A stretch of DNA of 64,000 bases from Aeromicrobium sp. (GTDB lineage: Bacteria; Actinomycetota; Actinomycetes; Propionibacteriales; Nocardioidaceae): NCBI RefSeq assembly GCF_023146395.1, contig NZ_JAGLCD010000004.1, forward strand, positions 382,718 through 446,717. Reading direction: 5' to 3'. Made by a program: the position numbers and the translations under genes. Below the pieces are notes generated by a model. The model had not been told where the DNA came from. It made no database searches and saw nothing but the letters and a program-made list of their open reading frames with translations. Below are positions 1 to 8,222 of this stretch, one piece after another; within the stretch, counting starts at the first letter, position 1; every line of letters starts with the position of its first letter.

Positions 1-1
1 C

Positions 2-919
2 GCGCTGCGCGCCGGCGTCGACTTCATCGCCCTGTCGTTCGTGCGCTCGGCGCGTGATGCGGAGGACGTCCGCAAGATCATGAGCGAGGAGGACATCCAC
101 CGTCCGATCATCGCCAAGATCGAGAAGCCCCAGGCCGTCGACGCGCTCGACGACATCGTCGACGCCTTCGACGGCTTCATGGTGGCGCGCGGCGACCTCG
201 GCGTCGAGCTGCCGCTCGAGGACGTGCCGATCGTCCAGAAGCTCATCGTCGAGAAGGCGCGGCGCAACGCCAAGCCGGTCATCGTGGCGACCCAGATGCT
301 CGAGTCGATGATCTCGGCCCCGCGTCCCACCCGGGCCGAGGCGTCCGACGTCGCCAACGCGGTGCTCGACGGCGCCGACGCGGTGATGCTGTCGGGCGAG
401 ACCAGCGTGGGGGAGTACCCGATCCAGACGGTGCGCACGATGGCGCGCATCGTGGAGTCCACCGAGGACCACGGCCTTCCGCGCATGGCCGCCTACACGT
501 GGCAGGCGCGCACCCGCACCGGCATCGTGTGCAAGGCCGCGCAGCAGGTCGGCGAGGCGGTCGACGCCCGCTACCTCGTGGCCTTCACCACGACGGGCGG
601 ATCGGCGCGCCGCATGGCCCGCTACCGCTCGCACATCCCCGTGCTCGCGTTCACCCCGCACGAGCACGTGCGCAACCAGCTCGCGCTGACCTGGGGGGTC
701 GAGACCCTCCTGGTCAAGGAGGTCGTGCACACCGACGAGATGGTCATGCAGGTCGACAAGGCGCTCCTGGAGGCGGCTCGCTGCTCCGAGGGTGAAGAGG
801 TCGTCGTCGTGGCCGGTGCACCCCCGGGCATCCCGGGCTCCACCAACGCCCTGCGCATCCACCGCATCGGTGACGCGATCAACCGGGTCGTCCCGGCGTA
901 CCAGGACATCCAGGCCTGA
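2..919 (+). CDS. pyk: Pyruvate kinase, C-terminal part (5' truncated by window edge)
   Basis: Catalyses phosphoenolpyruvate plus ADP to pyruvate plus ATP, the last step of glycolysis, in the cytoplasm. The reading frame is open from base 2 and enters the window at GVDFIALSFVR, a conserved core segment, so the start lies upstream. Visible family marks are IIAKIEKPQ, which carries the catalytic lysine, RGDLGVELP, which holds metal and substrate ligands, and ATQMLESM followed by TRAEASDVANAV. The C-terminal alpha/beta domain runs to the stop. About 305 residues of an expected 470-480 are present. The gene is followed by a convergent tRNA. Identity is secure. Confidence 0.97.
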   Translation, partial: ALRAGVDFIALSFVRSARDAEDVRKIMSEEDIHRPIIAKIEKPQAVDALDDIVDAFDGFMVARGDLGVELPLEDVPIVQKLIVEKARRNAKPVIVATQMLESMISAPRPTRAEASDVANAVLDGADAVMLSGETSVGEYPIQTVRTMARIVESTEDHGLPRMAAYTWQARTRTGIVCKAAQQVGEAVDARYLVAFTTTGGSARRMARYRSHIPVLAFTPHEHVRNQLALTWGVETLLVKEVVHTDEMVMQVDKALLEAARCSEGEEVVVVAGAPPGIPGSTNALRIHRIGDAINRVVPAYQDIQA

Positions 920-926
920 GCCTCGG

Positions 927-1009
927 TGCCGACAGCGGGACTCGAACCCGCACGCCCTTTCGGACAATGGTTTTTGAGACCATCGCGTCTACCATTCCGC
1001 CATGTCGGC
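927..1009 (-). tRNA. tRNA-Leu (anticodon CAA)
   Basis: The minus strand folds as an 83-nt class II tRNA. A 7-bp acceptor stem pairs GCCGACA with TGTCGGC, the anticodon arm ATGGT/ACCAT closes a seven-base loop CTCAAAA giving anticodon CAA (reads UUG), there is a long variable arm, and the T arm contains GGTTCGAGTCC. The discriminator is A and the genome continues CCG, so the 3' CCA is not fully encoded. The gene lies between pyk and pdtaR in opposite orientation to both. Confidence 0.95.
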
Positions 1010-1037
1010 CGGCTGTGAAGCCCGATAACCTTCTCAT

Positions 1038-1646
1038 GTGACCCCACCCCGTGACCCCGCGACCCCGCCCGTCCGCGTCGTCATCGCCGAGGACGAGGCA
1101 CTCATCCGGCTCGACCTCGCGGAGATGCTCGCCGAGGAGGGGTACGACGTCGTCGCCCAGGCCTCGGACGGCGAGCAGGCGATCGCGCTGGTGACCGAGC
1201 ACCGGCCCGACGTCGTCCTGATGGACATCAAGATGCCGCGCCTGGACGGGATCGAGGCGGCCTCGCGCATCGCCGACCAGCGTCTCGCGCCGGTCGTCCT
1301 GCTGACGGCCTTCAGCCAGCGTGACCTCGTCGAACGGGCCCGCGAGGCAGGGGCCATGGCGTACCTGGTCAAGCCGTTCCGGAAGTCGGACCTGGCGCCC
1401 GCGATCGAGATGGCCCGCAGCCGGTTCGGCGAGATCACGGCGCTCGAGTCCGAGACGCGCGACCTCGCCGACCGGCTCGAGACCCGCAAGCTCGTCGAGC
1501 GGGCCAAGTCGGTGCTGCAGGAGTCGTTCGGGATCAGCGAGACCGAGTCGTTCCGCTGGATCCAGAAGTCGGCGATGGACCTGCGGCTGTCGATGCGCGA
1601 GGTCGCGGAGCAGGTCATCGAGAAGGGGCCGGAGATCACCGGTTGA
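1038..1646 (+). CDS. pdtaR: ANTAR-type response regulator (PdtaR-like)
   Basis: A two-component receiver whose output is an RNA-binding ANTAR domain. In mycobacteria PdtaR is phosphorylated by PdtaS and acts on RNA as an antiterminator. The receiver covers about residues 12-125, with acidic pocket E18/D19, phosphoacceptor D63 in LMDIKMP and K112 in YLVKPF. The ANTAR helix bundle spans about residues 140-196 and includes RKLVERAKSVLQ. At 202 aa it matches the family. GTG is used because the overlapping ATG two bases earlier runs straight into a stop. The cognate kinase PdtaS is not in the window. Placement near pyk is common in actinobacteria. Confidence 0.93.
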   Translation: MTPPRDPATPPVRVVIAEDEALIRLDLAEMLAEEGYDVVAQASDGEQAIALVTEHRPDVVLMDIKMPRLDGIEAASRIADQRLAPVVLLTAFSQRDLVERAREAGAMAYLVKPFRKSDLAPAIEMARSRFGEITALESETRDLADRLETRKLVERAKSVLQESFGISETESFRWIQKSAMDLRLSMREVAEQVIEKGPEITG

Positions 1647-1715
1647 CCTCGGTCGGCGCCCCGCGTCCGGGACCCGAGGTTACAACTTGGCTACGACGTG
1701 CGGCGGTCCGGCGAC

Positions 1716-1731
1716 TGTCACACAAATGACA
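1716..1731. promoter_or_regulatory. Candidate operator, TGTCA-N6-TGACA
   Basis: A 5-bp inverted repeat with a 6-bp AT-rich spacer sits about 80 bp upstream of the branched-chain amino acid binding-protein gene, in the only AT-rich part of that gap. It looks like a dimeric repressor or activator site. I cannot name the regulator from sequence. Confidence 0.35.
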
Positions 1732-1812
1732 CGCCAACGGGCTAAGTTCCTCGTAATCCGCATGGTCCGGGTCACACCCGGACGTGCGTCCACAGAGAAC
1801 CCCGGAGGACTG

Positions 1813-3075
1813 ATGACGCGCAGGACGAAGACGTTCCGTCTCGCAGCCGTGGCCGCCACGAGCGCCTTGGTGCTCGCCGCATGTGGCGGCGGCGACGACG
1901 ACGGTGGAAGTGACGACAGCTCGGCCCCCTCCCGGAGCGACGGCGTGCTGACGATCGGCATGCTGCTGCCGCAGACCGGCAGCCTGGCCTTCCTCGGCCC
2001 GCCGGAGTTTGCCGGCGTCGACCTGGCGATCCAGGAGATCAACGAGGCCGGCGGCGTGCTGGGCCAGGACGTCGTGGGTGTCAAGGCCGACTCGGGCGAC
2101 ACCGACTCGGGCATCGCCGCGGCGGAGACCGACAAGCTGCTCGACGCCGACTCTGACGTCATCATCGGTGCCGCCTCCTCGGGCGTCTCGATGACGGTCG
2201 TCGACAAGATCATGTCGGCCGGCACGGTCATGTTCTCGCCGGCCAACACCTCGACGGACTTCGACAACGGCAAGTTCGCCGACCCGGACCTGTACTTCCG
2301 GACCGCGCCGTCGGACATCCTGCAGGGCGCCGTGATGGCGAACCTCCTGATCGAGGACGGCAAGCAGAACGTCGCGATCCTGGCCCGCCAGGACGCCTAC
2401 GGCGAGACGCTGGCCGCGGAGATCAAGAAGGGCCTGGAGGCCGCCGGCAGCACCGTGGCCGCCACGGTCTTCTACGGCGAGAACGCGCAGTCGTACGACT
2501 CGCAGGTCGCCGAGATCGCCGAGTCGCAGCCTGACGCGGTCGTCCTGGTCGCCTTCGAGGAGACCACCACGATCGTGCCGCAGCTCGTCTCGGCCGGTGT
2601 GGGTCCGCAGACGGTCAGCACGTACTTCGTCGACGGCAACACCGCCGACTACAGCGAGGATCTTCCGGCGGGCACGCTCGCGGGCACCAAGGGCACCATC
2701 CCCGGTGCCGAGGCTGCCGGTGACTTCCGTGAGCGTCTGCTCACGATCGACCCGAGCCTGACCGACTTCGCCTACGCGGGTGAGTCGTACGACGCCACGA
2801 TCGTCTCGGCGCTGGCGGCCATCGCGGCCGACAGCGACGCGGGTGACAAGATCGCCGAGGAGATCCCGGGCGTCACCGAGGGCGGCACGAAGTGCACGAC
2901 CTTCGCCGAGTGCGCCGAGCTCCTGGCCGACGGTGAGGACATCGACTACGACGGTGTCTCCGGTCCGATCGAGCTGGGCGAGACGGGCAGCCCCACGGCC
3001 GCCTCGATCGGCATCTACCAGTACGGACCCGACAACACCTACACGCCGGTCAAGTACATCAGCGGCACGATCTGA
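1813..3075 (+). CDS. Branched-chain amino acid ABC transporter, substrate-binding lipoprotein
   Basis: Extracellular solute receptor for a HAAT-family (Liv-type) importer. The signal peptide ends in the lipobox LVLAAC at residues 17-22, followed by a Gly/Asp/Ser-rich linker, so it is a membrane-anchored lipoprotein. Periplasmic-binding-protein type 1 signatures include GMLLPQTGSLAFLGPP and INEAGGVLGQ. At 420 aa it fits the family. The reading frame extends further upstream, but ATG 1813 is preceded by GGAGGA at 1804-1809 and starts exactly at the signal peptide. The permease and ATPase genes lie convergently just downstream. The preferred ligand (Leu/Ile/Val or another small amide) cannot be told. 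Confidence 0.92.
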   Translation: MTRRTKTFRLAAVAATSALVLAACGGGDDDGGSDDSSAPSRSDGVLTIGMLLPQTGSLAFLGPPEFAGVDLAIQEINEAGGVLGQDVVGVKADSGDTDSGIAAAETDKLLDADSDVIIGAASSGVSMTVVDKIMSAGTVMFSPANTSTDFDNGKFADPDLYFRTAPSDILQGAVMANLLIEDGKQNVAILARQDAYGETLAAEIKKGLEAAGSTVAATVFYGENAQSYDSQVAEIAESQPDAVVLVAFEETTTIVPQLVSAGVGPQTVSTYFVDGNTADYSEDLPAGTLAGTKGTIPGAEAAGDFRERLLTIDPSLTDFAYAGESYDATIVSALAAIAADSDAGDKIAEEIPGVTEGGTKCTTFAECAELLADGEDIDYDGVSGPIELGETGSPTAASIGIYQYGPDNTYTPVKYISGTI

Positions 3076-3108
3076 GCGAGTCGCTGACGAGGTAGAACCA
3101 CCTCTCGC

Positions 3109-3144
3109 ACGAACCCCCCGGGACCACGGTCCCGGGGGGTTCGT
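3109..3144 (+). terminator. Intrinsic terminator of the binding-protein gene
   Basis: A perfect 17-bp GC-rich inverted repeat with a very short loop lies 34 bases after the stop codon. There is no long T tract, which is usual for high-GC actinobacterial terminators. Confidence 0.8.
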
Positions 3145-3165
3145 CGTGTCCCAGCTCTCCAGGCG

Positions 3166-3207
3166 CAGGGCTCAGAACTCAGGGCCCAGGGCTCAGAACT
3201 CAGGGCC
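3166..3207. repeat. Two perfect 21-bp tandem copies
   Basis: CAGGGCTCAGAACTCAGGGCC occurs twice head to tail with no mismatch. It sits between two hairpins that end the convergent transcription units. No coding frame here resembles a gene. Confidence 0.9.
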
Positions 3208-3269
3208 CAGCGCGCGATCGCCCTCGCCGACGGCGAGCCCGCGTGAGTCGGGCGGGCGTCACGCGGAGA

Positions 3270-3308
3270 CGACGAGGGCCCCGGACAGCATGTCCGGGGC
3301 CCTCGTCG
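3270..3308 (-). terminator. Intrinsic terminator of the liv operon
   Basis: A perfect inverted repeat of 18 bp with a 3-nt loop lies 32 bases beyond the livF stop, read on the minus strand. Confidence 0.8.
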
Positions 3309-3340
3309 GTCTCGTGCGTGCGAGACCGTGCTGCGGTGGG

Positions 3341-4154
<814 letters not shown>

Positions 4155-4162
<8 letters not shown>

Positions 4163-5057
4163 GGGTGGCCTCCTCGTCCAGCTCGTGCTCGGCTGCGGCC
4201 TCGAGCGAGCTCTCGTCCATCTCGGTGATGTCGGTGTCGTGGTGCGAACCCAGGTAGGCGTCGATCACGGCCTGGTCGGACATGACCTGGTCGGGCGTGC
4301 CCTCGGCGACGATCGTGCCCTGGGCCATCACGATGACCCGGTCGGAGATGTCGCGCACCATGTCCATGTCGTGCTCGACGAACAGGACCGTGCGGCCCTC
4401 GTCGCGCAGCGACTTCACGTGCCCCAGCAGCGACTGCTTCAGGGCCGGGTTCACGCCCGCCATGGGCTCGTCGAGCATGATCAGCTCGGGGTCGACCATG
4501 AGGGAGCGGGCCATCTCGAGCAGCTTGCGCTGGCCACCGGAGAGTGATCCGGCGAAGTCCTCGCGCTTGGCGTCGAGCTTGAAGCGGGCGAGCAGCTCGT
4601 CGGCCCGGCGTGTCGTGGCGTCCTCCTGCGAGGACCACAGCGGCCGGAACGGTGCGGACCAGAACTTCTCGCCCCGCTGACCCGTGGCGCCCAGCCGCAT
4701 GTTCTCGATGACGGTCAGCTTCGAGAGCACCTTGGTGAGCTGGAACGTGCGGACCATGCCGCGGCGGGCGACCTTGTAGGCGGGAACCTTCTGCAGCGAG
4801 GTGCCGTTGAACGACCACTCGCCGGTGTCGGGCACGTCGAAGCCCGTGAGCAGGTTGAACAGGGTCGTCTTGCCCGCACCGTTCGGCCCGATCAGGGCCG
4901 TGATGACGCCCCGCTGGATCTCGAGGTGGTCGACGTCGACGGCCTTCAGACCGCCGAACTGGCGCGTGATGTTCGAGCCCTTGACGATCGGGTCGGGCTT
5001 GGGCACCCCGGGCGTGGCCGCGACGCCGGCGAGCGGGGAGTGGTTGTCAGCGGGCAT
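4155..5057 (-). CDS. livG: Branched-chain amino acid ABC transporter ATP-binding protein LivG
   Basis: Second ATPase of the Liv importer. It shows Walker A GPNGAGKT, signature LSGGQRKLLEMAR, Walker B LIMLDEPMAG and the H-loop VEHDMDMV. The LivG-type insertion between Walker A and the signature is present. Length is 300 aa, with an acidic tail of about 40 residues (HDTDITEMDESS and beyond) longer than in E. coli LivG. The start overlaps the end of livM by 11 bp, which suggests translational coupling. Confidence 0.93.
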
Positions 5058-6042
5058 CGATGGCCAGCTCCTTCCGGTCGCCGAAGATCCCTTGCGGGCG
5101 GTAGATCATCAGCAGCATGAGTCCGAGACCGACCAGGATCAGACGCACGAGGCTGGCCTGGGTGTCGGTCATGATGTCGCTCGGGATCAGCGGGTCGGAG
5201 CCGCCGGTGGCCTGGCTGAAGAACGAGCCGATGCCCGTCATCAGGAACCAGAAGATCATCGCGCCGATGACCGGGCCGAGCACCCGGGCCGCGCCACCGA
5301 TCAGCAGCGCGGTGTAGGCGTAGAACGTCACGTTGGTCGAGAAGTCCGAGCCCTTGATGTTGTTCTGGGACAGCGCCAGCACGATGCCGCCCAGGCCACC
5401 GAACACACCGCCCAGGACGAGCGCCTGCATCTTGTAGGCGAAGACGTTCTTGCCGAGCGAGCGCACGGCGTCCTCGTCCTCGCGGATGGACCGCAGCACG
5501 CGGCCCCAGGGGCTGCGCATCAGGAGCCAGACGAGCAGGCACGCCAGGATCACGAGGGACCAGCCGACCGTGAGGGTCCAGAGGTCGCCACGGCGGTAGG
5601 AGATGATGCCGATGTCGATGCCCCGGTCGTACGGGTTGAGCTCGTTGAAGGCCTGACCGAAGCCGCTCAGGCCGTTCGAGCCACCGAAGACGTCCTTGGT
5701 CTCGACCGCGCCGAAGACCAGACGCAGGATCTCGGCCGTCGCGATCGTGGCGATCGCGAGGTAGTCGGCCCGCAGGCGCAGCGTCGGCACGCCCAGGATG
5801 ATCGCGAGCACGACCGTCGCGAGCAGTGCGATCAGGATGCCGACCAGGAACGGCAGGTCGTAGGTCACGACGCAGACCGCGAGCCCGAAGCCGCCCACGG
5901 CCATGAATCCGGCCTGGCCGAAGTTGAGCAGGCCCGTGTAGCCGAAGTGGACGTTGAGGCCGATCGCGGCCAGGGCGTAGACGATCGCGGTCGGGCCGAG
6001 GGCCGAGGCGAGCGCGCTGCTGAGGATGGTTCCGAAGTCCAT
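5047..6042 (-). CDS. livM: Branched-chain amino acid ABC transporter permease LivM
   Basis: Integral membrane permease of the Liv importer with about eight to nine hydrophobic segments. Family marks are GYTGLLNFGQAGFMAVGG near the N-terminus and the cytoplasmic coupling helix SPWGRVLRSIREDE. The frame extends further upstream, but ATG 6042 is preceded by AAAGGAA and begins at the first conserved residue, giving 331 aa. It starts 10 bases after the livH stop. Confidence 0.92.
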   Translation of the reverse strand: MDFGTILSSALASALGPTAIVYALAAIGLNVHFGYTGLLNFGQAGFMAVGGFGLAVCVVTYDLPFLVGILIALLATVVLAIILGVPTLRLRADYLAIATIATAEILRLVFGAVETKDVFGGSNGLSGFGQAFNELNPYDRGIDIGIISYRRGDLWTLTVGWSLVILACLLVWLLMRSPWGRVLRSIREDEDAVRSLGKNVFAYKMQALVLGGVFGGLGGIVLALSQNNIKGSDFSTNVTFYAYTALLIGGAARVLGPVIGAMIFWFLMTGIGSFFSQATGGSDPLIPSDIMTDTQASLVRLILVGLGLMLLMIYRPQGIFGDRKELAIDAR

Positions 6043-6052
6043 GACGTTCCTT

Positions 6053-7393
6053 TCAGCCGATGCGCTCGGGTCGACCGAGGATGCCCTGCGGTCGGACCAG
6101 CAGGATGAGGATGAGGACGACGAGAGCACCGACCTCCTTGATCGAGGACGGGATGCCGAAGAGCGGCCCGACCTCGTAGAGGATGCCGATGATCATCGAG
6201 CCGAGCAGGGCGCCCCAGATCGTGCCAAGGCCACCGAGGGTGACTGCGGCGAAGACCAGCAGCAGGAGCTTGAAGCCCATCTGGAAGTTGACCTGGCTGT
6301 TGATCGCCAGCAGCGCGCCCGACAGGCCGGTGAGCGCGGTGCCGAGGATCCACACCGCCCGGATGACGCCGTCGACTCGCAGGCCCGACGAGGCCGAGAG
6401 GGCTGGGTTGTCGGAGACCGCGCGCATCGCCTTGCCGAGCCGGGTCCGCATCAGTCCGATGCACGTGACCGTGAGCACGACGATCGCCACGATGATGATG
6501 GCGGCTTCCTTGTCAGCCAGCGAGAAGAAGCCGTAGTCCTGGCGCTTCTGCGTCACGTACTGCGAGAGCGAGCGCCGCGAGCCGCCGAAGCTGAACTGGA
6601 AGATGAAGCGCAGGAAGATGCCGAAGCCGATCGACACGATCATCATCGCGATGATGCCGATGCCCTTGTTCCGCAAGGGTCTCCACAGGAACTTGTCCTG
6701 GAGCCAGCCGAACACCGCCGACACGACCACCGCCGCGACGACCGCGAGGATCACGGGCAGTCCGAAGGCCCGGTTCATGACGTAGGTCGCGATGGCGCCG
6801 AACGTGATGAGCTCGCCGTGCGAGAAGTTGGTGAGCTTGGTCGTGCCGAAGATCAGCGAGAGGCCGAGCGCGGCCAGGCCGATGATCAGGCCGAACTTGA
6901 TGCCACCCATGAACGCGGTCATGAACTTCTCGGCGAACGGGACCTCGTCGACCGCGGCGACGCCGATCTGGAACTGCACGAAGTTGCCGCCCTCGAGCAG
7001 GGCGTTGACCGTGCGCGTCGTGGATCCGTCGAACTCGACGTCGTCGGGCAGGGTCGACTCGTCGAGCTCGACGGTGTACTCGCCGCGCTCGGGGATCGAG
7101 ATGAACGCACGTCCGTCGTCGTTGGTCACCCCCTCGCCGACCTCGTCGCCGTCGGCCGAGGACACGACCAGCGTGACGCCGGGGACGGGGGTGGGGGGCT
7201 CGGTCGAGCTGTCGACGAGCGTCACGCCGACGTACGCGCCCGGCGGGGGCGTGTCGGCAGGCGCCGGGGTCGAGGCTGACGGGGTGGCGGGTGTCGGGCT
7301 CGGGTCCTCCGTGGCGCTCGCCGCAGCGGCGGGCAGGAGGAGCACCATGAGAGCGAGCACCGCCGTGACGAGCACGTGGGTCGTCCGTCGCAC
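6053..7393 (-). CDS. livH: LivH-type permease fused to a secreted N-terminal domain
   Basis: Permease of the Liv importer with an unusual front end. Residues 1-27 form a signal peptide (hydrophobic run VLALMVLLLPAAAA), residues 28-50 are a Pro/Thr/Ala-rich linker, and about residues 53-120 look like a small beta-sandwich of the carboxypeptidase-regulatory or Ig-like type, including GVTNDDGRAFISIPERGEY. The LivH core follows from about residue 150, with LGLSLIFGTTKLTNFSHGE. A typical LivH is about 300 aa; this is 446 aa. GTG 7393 has AGGAG seven bases upstream and begins at the signal peptide, so I prefer it to the frame's upstream ATG. First gene of the operon. Confidence 0.88.
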   Translation of the reverse strand: MRRTTHVLVTAVLALMVLLLPAAAASATEDPSPTPATPSASTPAPADTPPPGAYVGVTLVDSSTEPPTPVPGVTLVVSSADGDEVGEGVTNDDGRAFISIPERGEYTVELDESTLPDDVEFDGSTTRTVNALLEGGNFVQFQIGVAAVDEVPFAEKFMTAFMGGIKFGLIIGLAALGLSLIFGTTKLTNFSHGELITFGAIATYVMNRAFGLPVILAVVAAVVVSAVFGWLQDKFLWRPLRNKGIGIIAMMIVSIGFGIFLRFIFQFSFGGSRRSLSQYVTQKRQDYGFFSLADKEAAIIIVAIVVLTVTCIGLMRTRLGKAMRAVSDNPALSASSGLRVDGVIRAVWILGTALTGLSGALLAINSQVNFQMGFKLLLLVFAAVTLGGLGTIWGALLGSMIIGILYEVGPLFGIPSSIKEVGALVVLILILLVRPQGILGRPERIG

Positions 7394-7577
7394 GCGGGTC
7401 TCCTGGGGGCTGGATGGGCTCGAGTGGGGCTCGAGTTCATGGGAGCGTACCTCCATCCAGGGCCGCTGGCGCGGGAGTCGGCGAGCTCACAGGTAACGAT
7501 TGGGTGTCGCTGGTGACGCCCTCATGACGCCGTCGCCGGCTTTCGTGAACCCGGCGCGGGCTGGTGGCGCGGCGGCG

Positions 7578-7583
7578 TAGTCT
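7578..7583 (+). promoter_or_regulatory. -10 element TAGTCT, leaderless-type start for the GNAT gene
   Basis: TAGTCT lies 7 bases before ATG 7591, so transcription would begin at or next to the start codon. No ribosome binding site is present. Confidence 0.6.
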
Positions 7584-7590
7584 GGCGCCC

Positions 7591-8178
7591 ATGCGACCGC
7601 GACTCCCCCTCACGGTCCGGCCGGCGACCCTCGACGACGCCGAGGCACTGGCCGAGCTGTGGCAGCACGCGGTCGACGAGGGCGGGGAGGCCGGCGCCGG
7701 ACACGCGACGCTGTGGCACCGGCCCGACCCGGCCGAGGCCACCGAGGCCCTGGCCTTCCAGCTCGACCACCCGCACCGCGGTGTGTGGGTCGCGCTGCAC
7801 GAGGACGACGTCGTCGGCGCCGTGGCGGCCACGGTCATGACCGTCACCCCGGTCACGACGACCCGCGCCCTCGTGGTCACCGACCTGGTCGTCGACCCGT
7901 CCCGTCGCCGGCACGGCATCGCCTGGCAGATGCTCCTGGCGGTCGCCGAGCACGGCGAGGCACAGGAGTGCGCGCTCTACCTGGCGATCATCCCCGGAGC
8001 GGCGCGCGAGCCCGCCCGGTACCTGGCCAAGCTCGGCTTCAGCCCCGTCGCCTCGGTGCGGGCCATCACGAGCCAGACCCTCCGGGCCCGGGTCGCGGCG
8101 CGCGCCACGACCTCACCGACCGGACGCATGCTGGCGGTGCGCCGGTCCATGCGCCGCCGGGAGGGCCGCTCCGGCTGA
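7591..8178 (+). CDS. GNAT-family N-acetyltransferase
   Basis: Predicted to transfer an acyl group from acyl-CoA to an amine; the substrate is unknown. The fold is seen in the N-terminal TVRPATLDDAEALAELW segment, the central strand VVTDLVVDPSRRRHGI (the acetyl-CoA loop, normally Q/RxxGxG/A, here RRRHGI) and the C-terminal YLAKLGFSP. Length is 195 aa, with an Arg-rich tail. I chose ATG 7591 because a -10 hexamer lies seven bases upstream. It stands alone between the divergent liv operon and polA. Confidence 0.75.
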   Translation: MRPRLPLTVRPATLDDAEALAELWQHAVDEGGEAGAGHATLWHRPDPAEATEALAFQLDHPHRGVWVALHEDDVVGAVAATVMTVTPVTTTRALVVTDLVVDPSRRRHGIAWQMLLAVAEHGEAQECALYLAIIPGAAREPARYLAKLGFSPVASVRAITSQTLRARVAARATTSPTGRMLAVRRSMRRREGRSG

Positions 8179-8209
8179 CGTGCGCGCGCTGGACGTCCGA
8201 GGGGAGCCG

Positions 8210-8215
8210 TAGGGT
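8210..8215 (+). promoter_or_regulatory. -10 element TAGGGT for polA
   Basis: TAGGGT is followed by a 7-base spacer and then GTG 8223. No ribosome binding site is visible, so the polA message is probably leaderless. Confidence 0.55.
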
Positions 8216-8222
8216 GGCCTGC

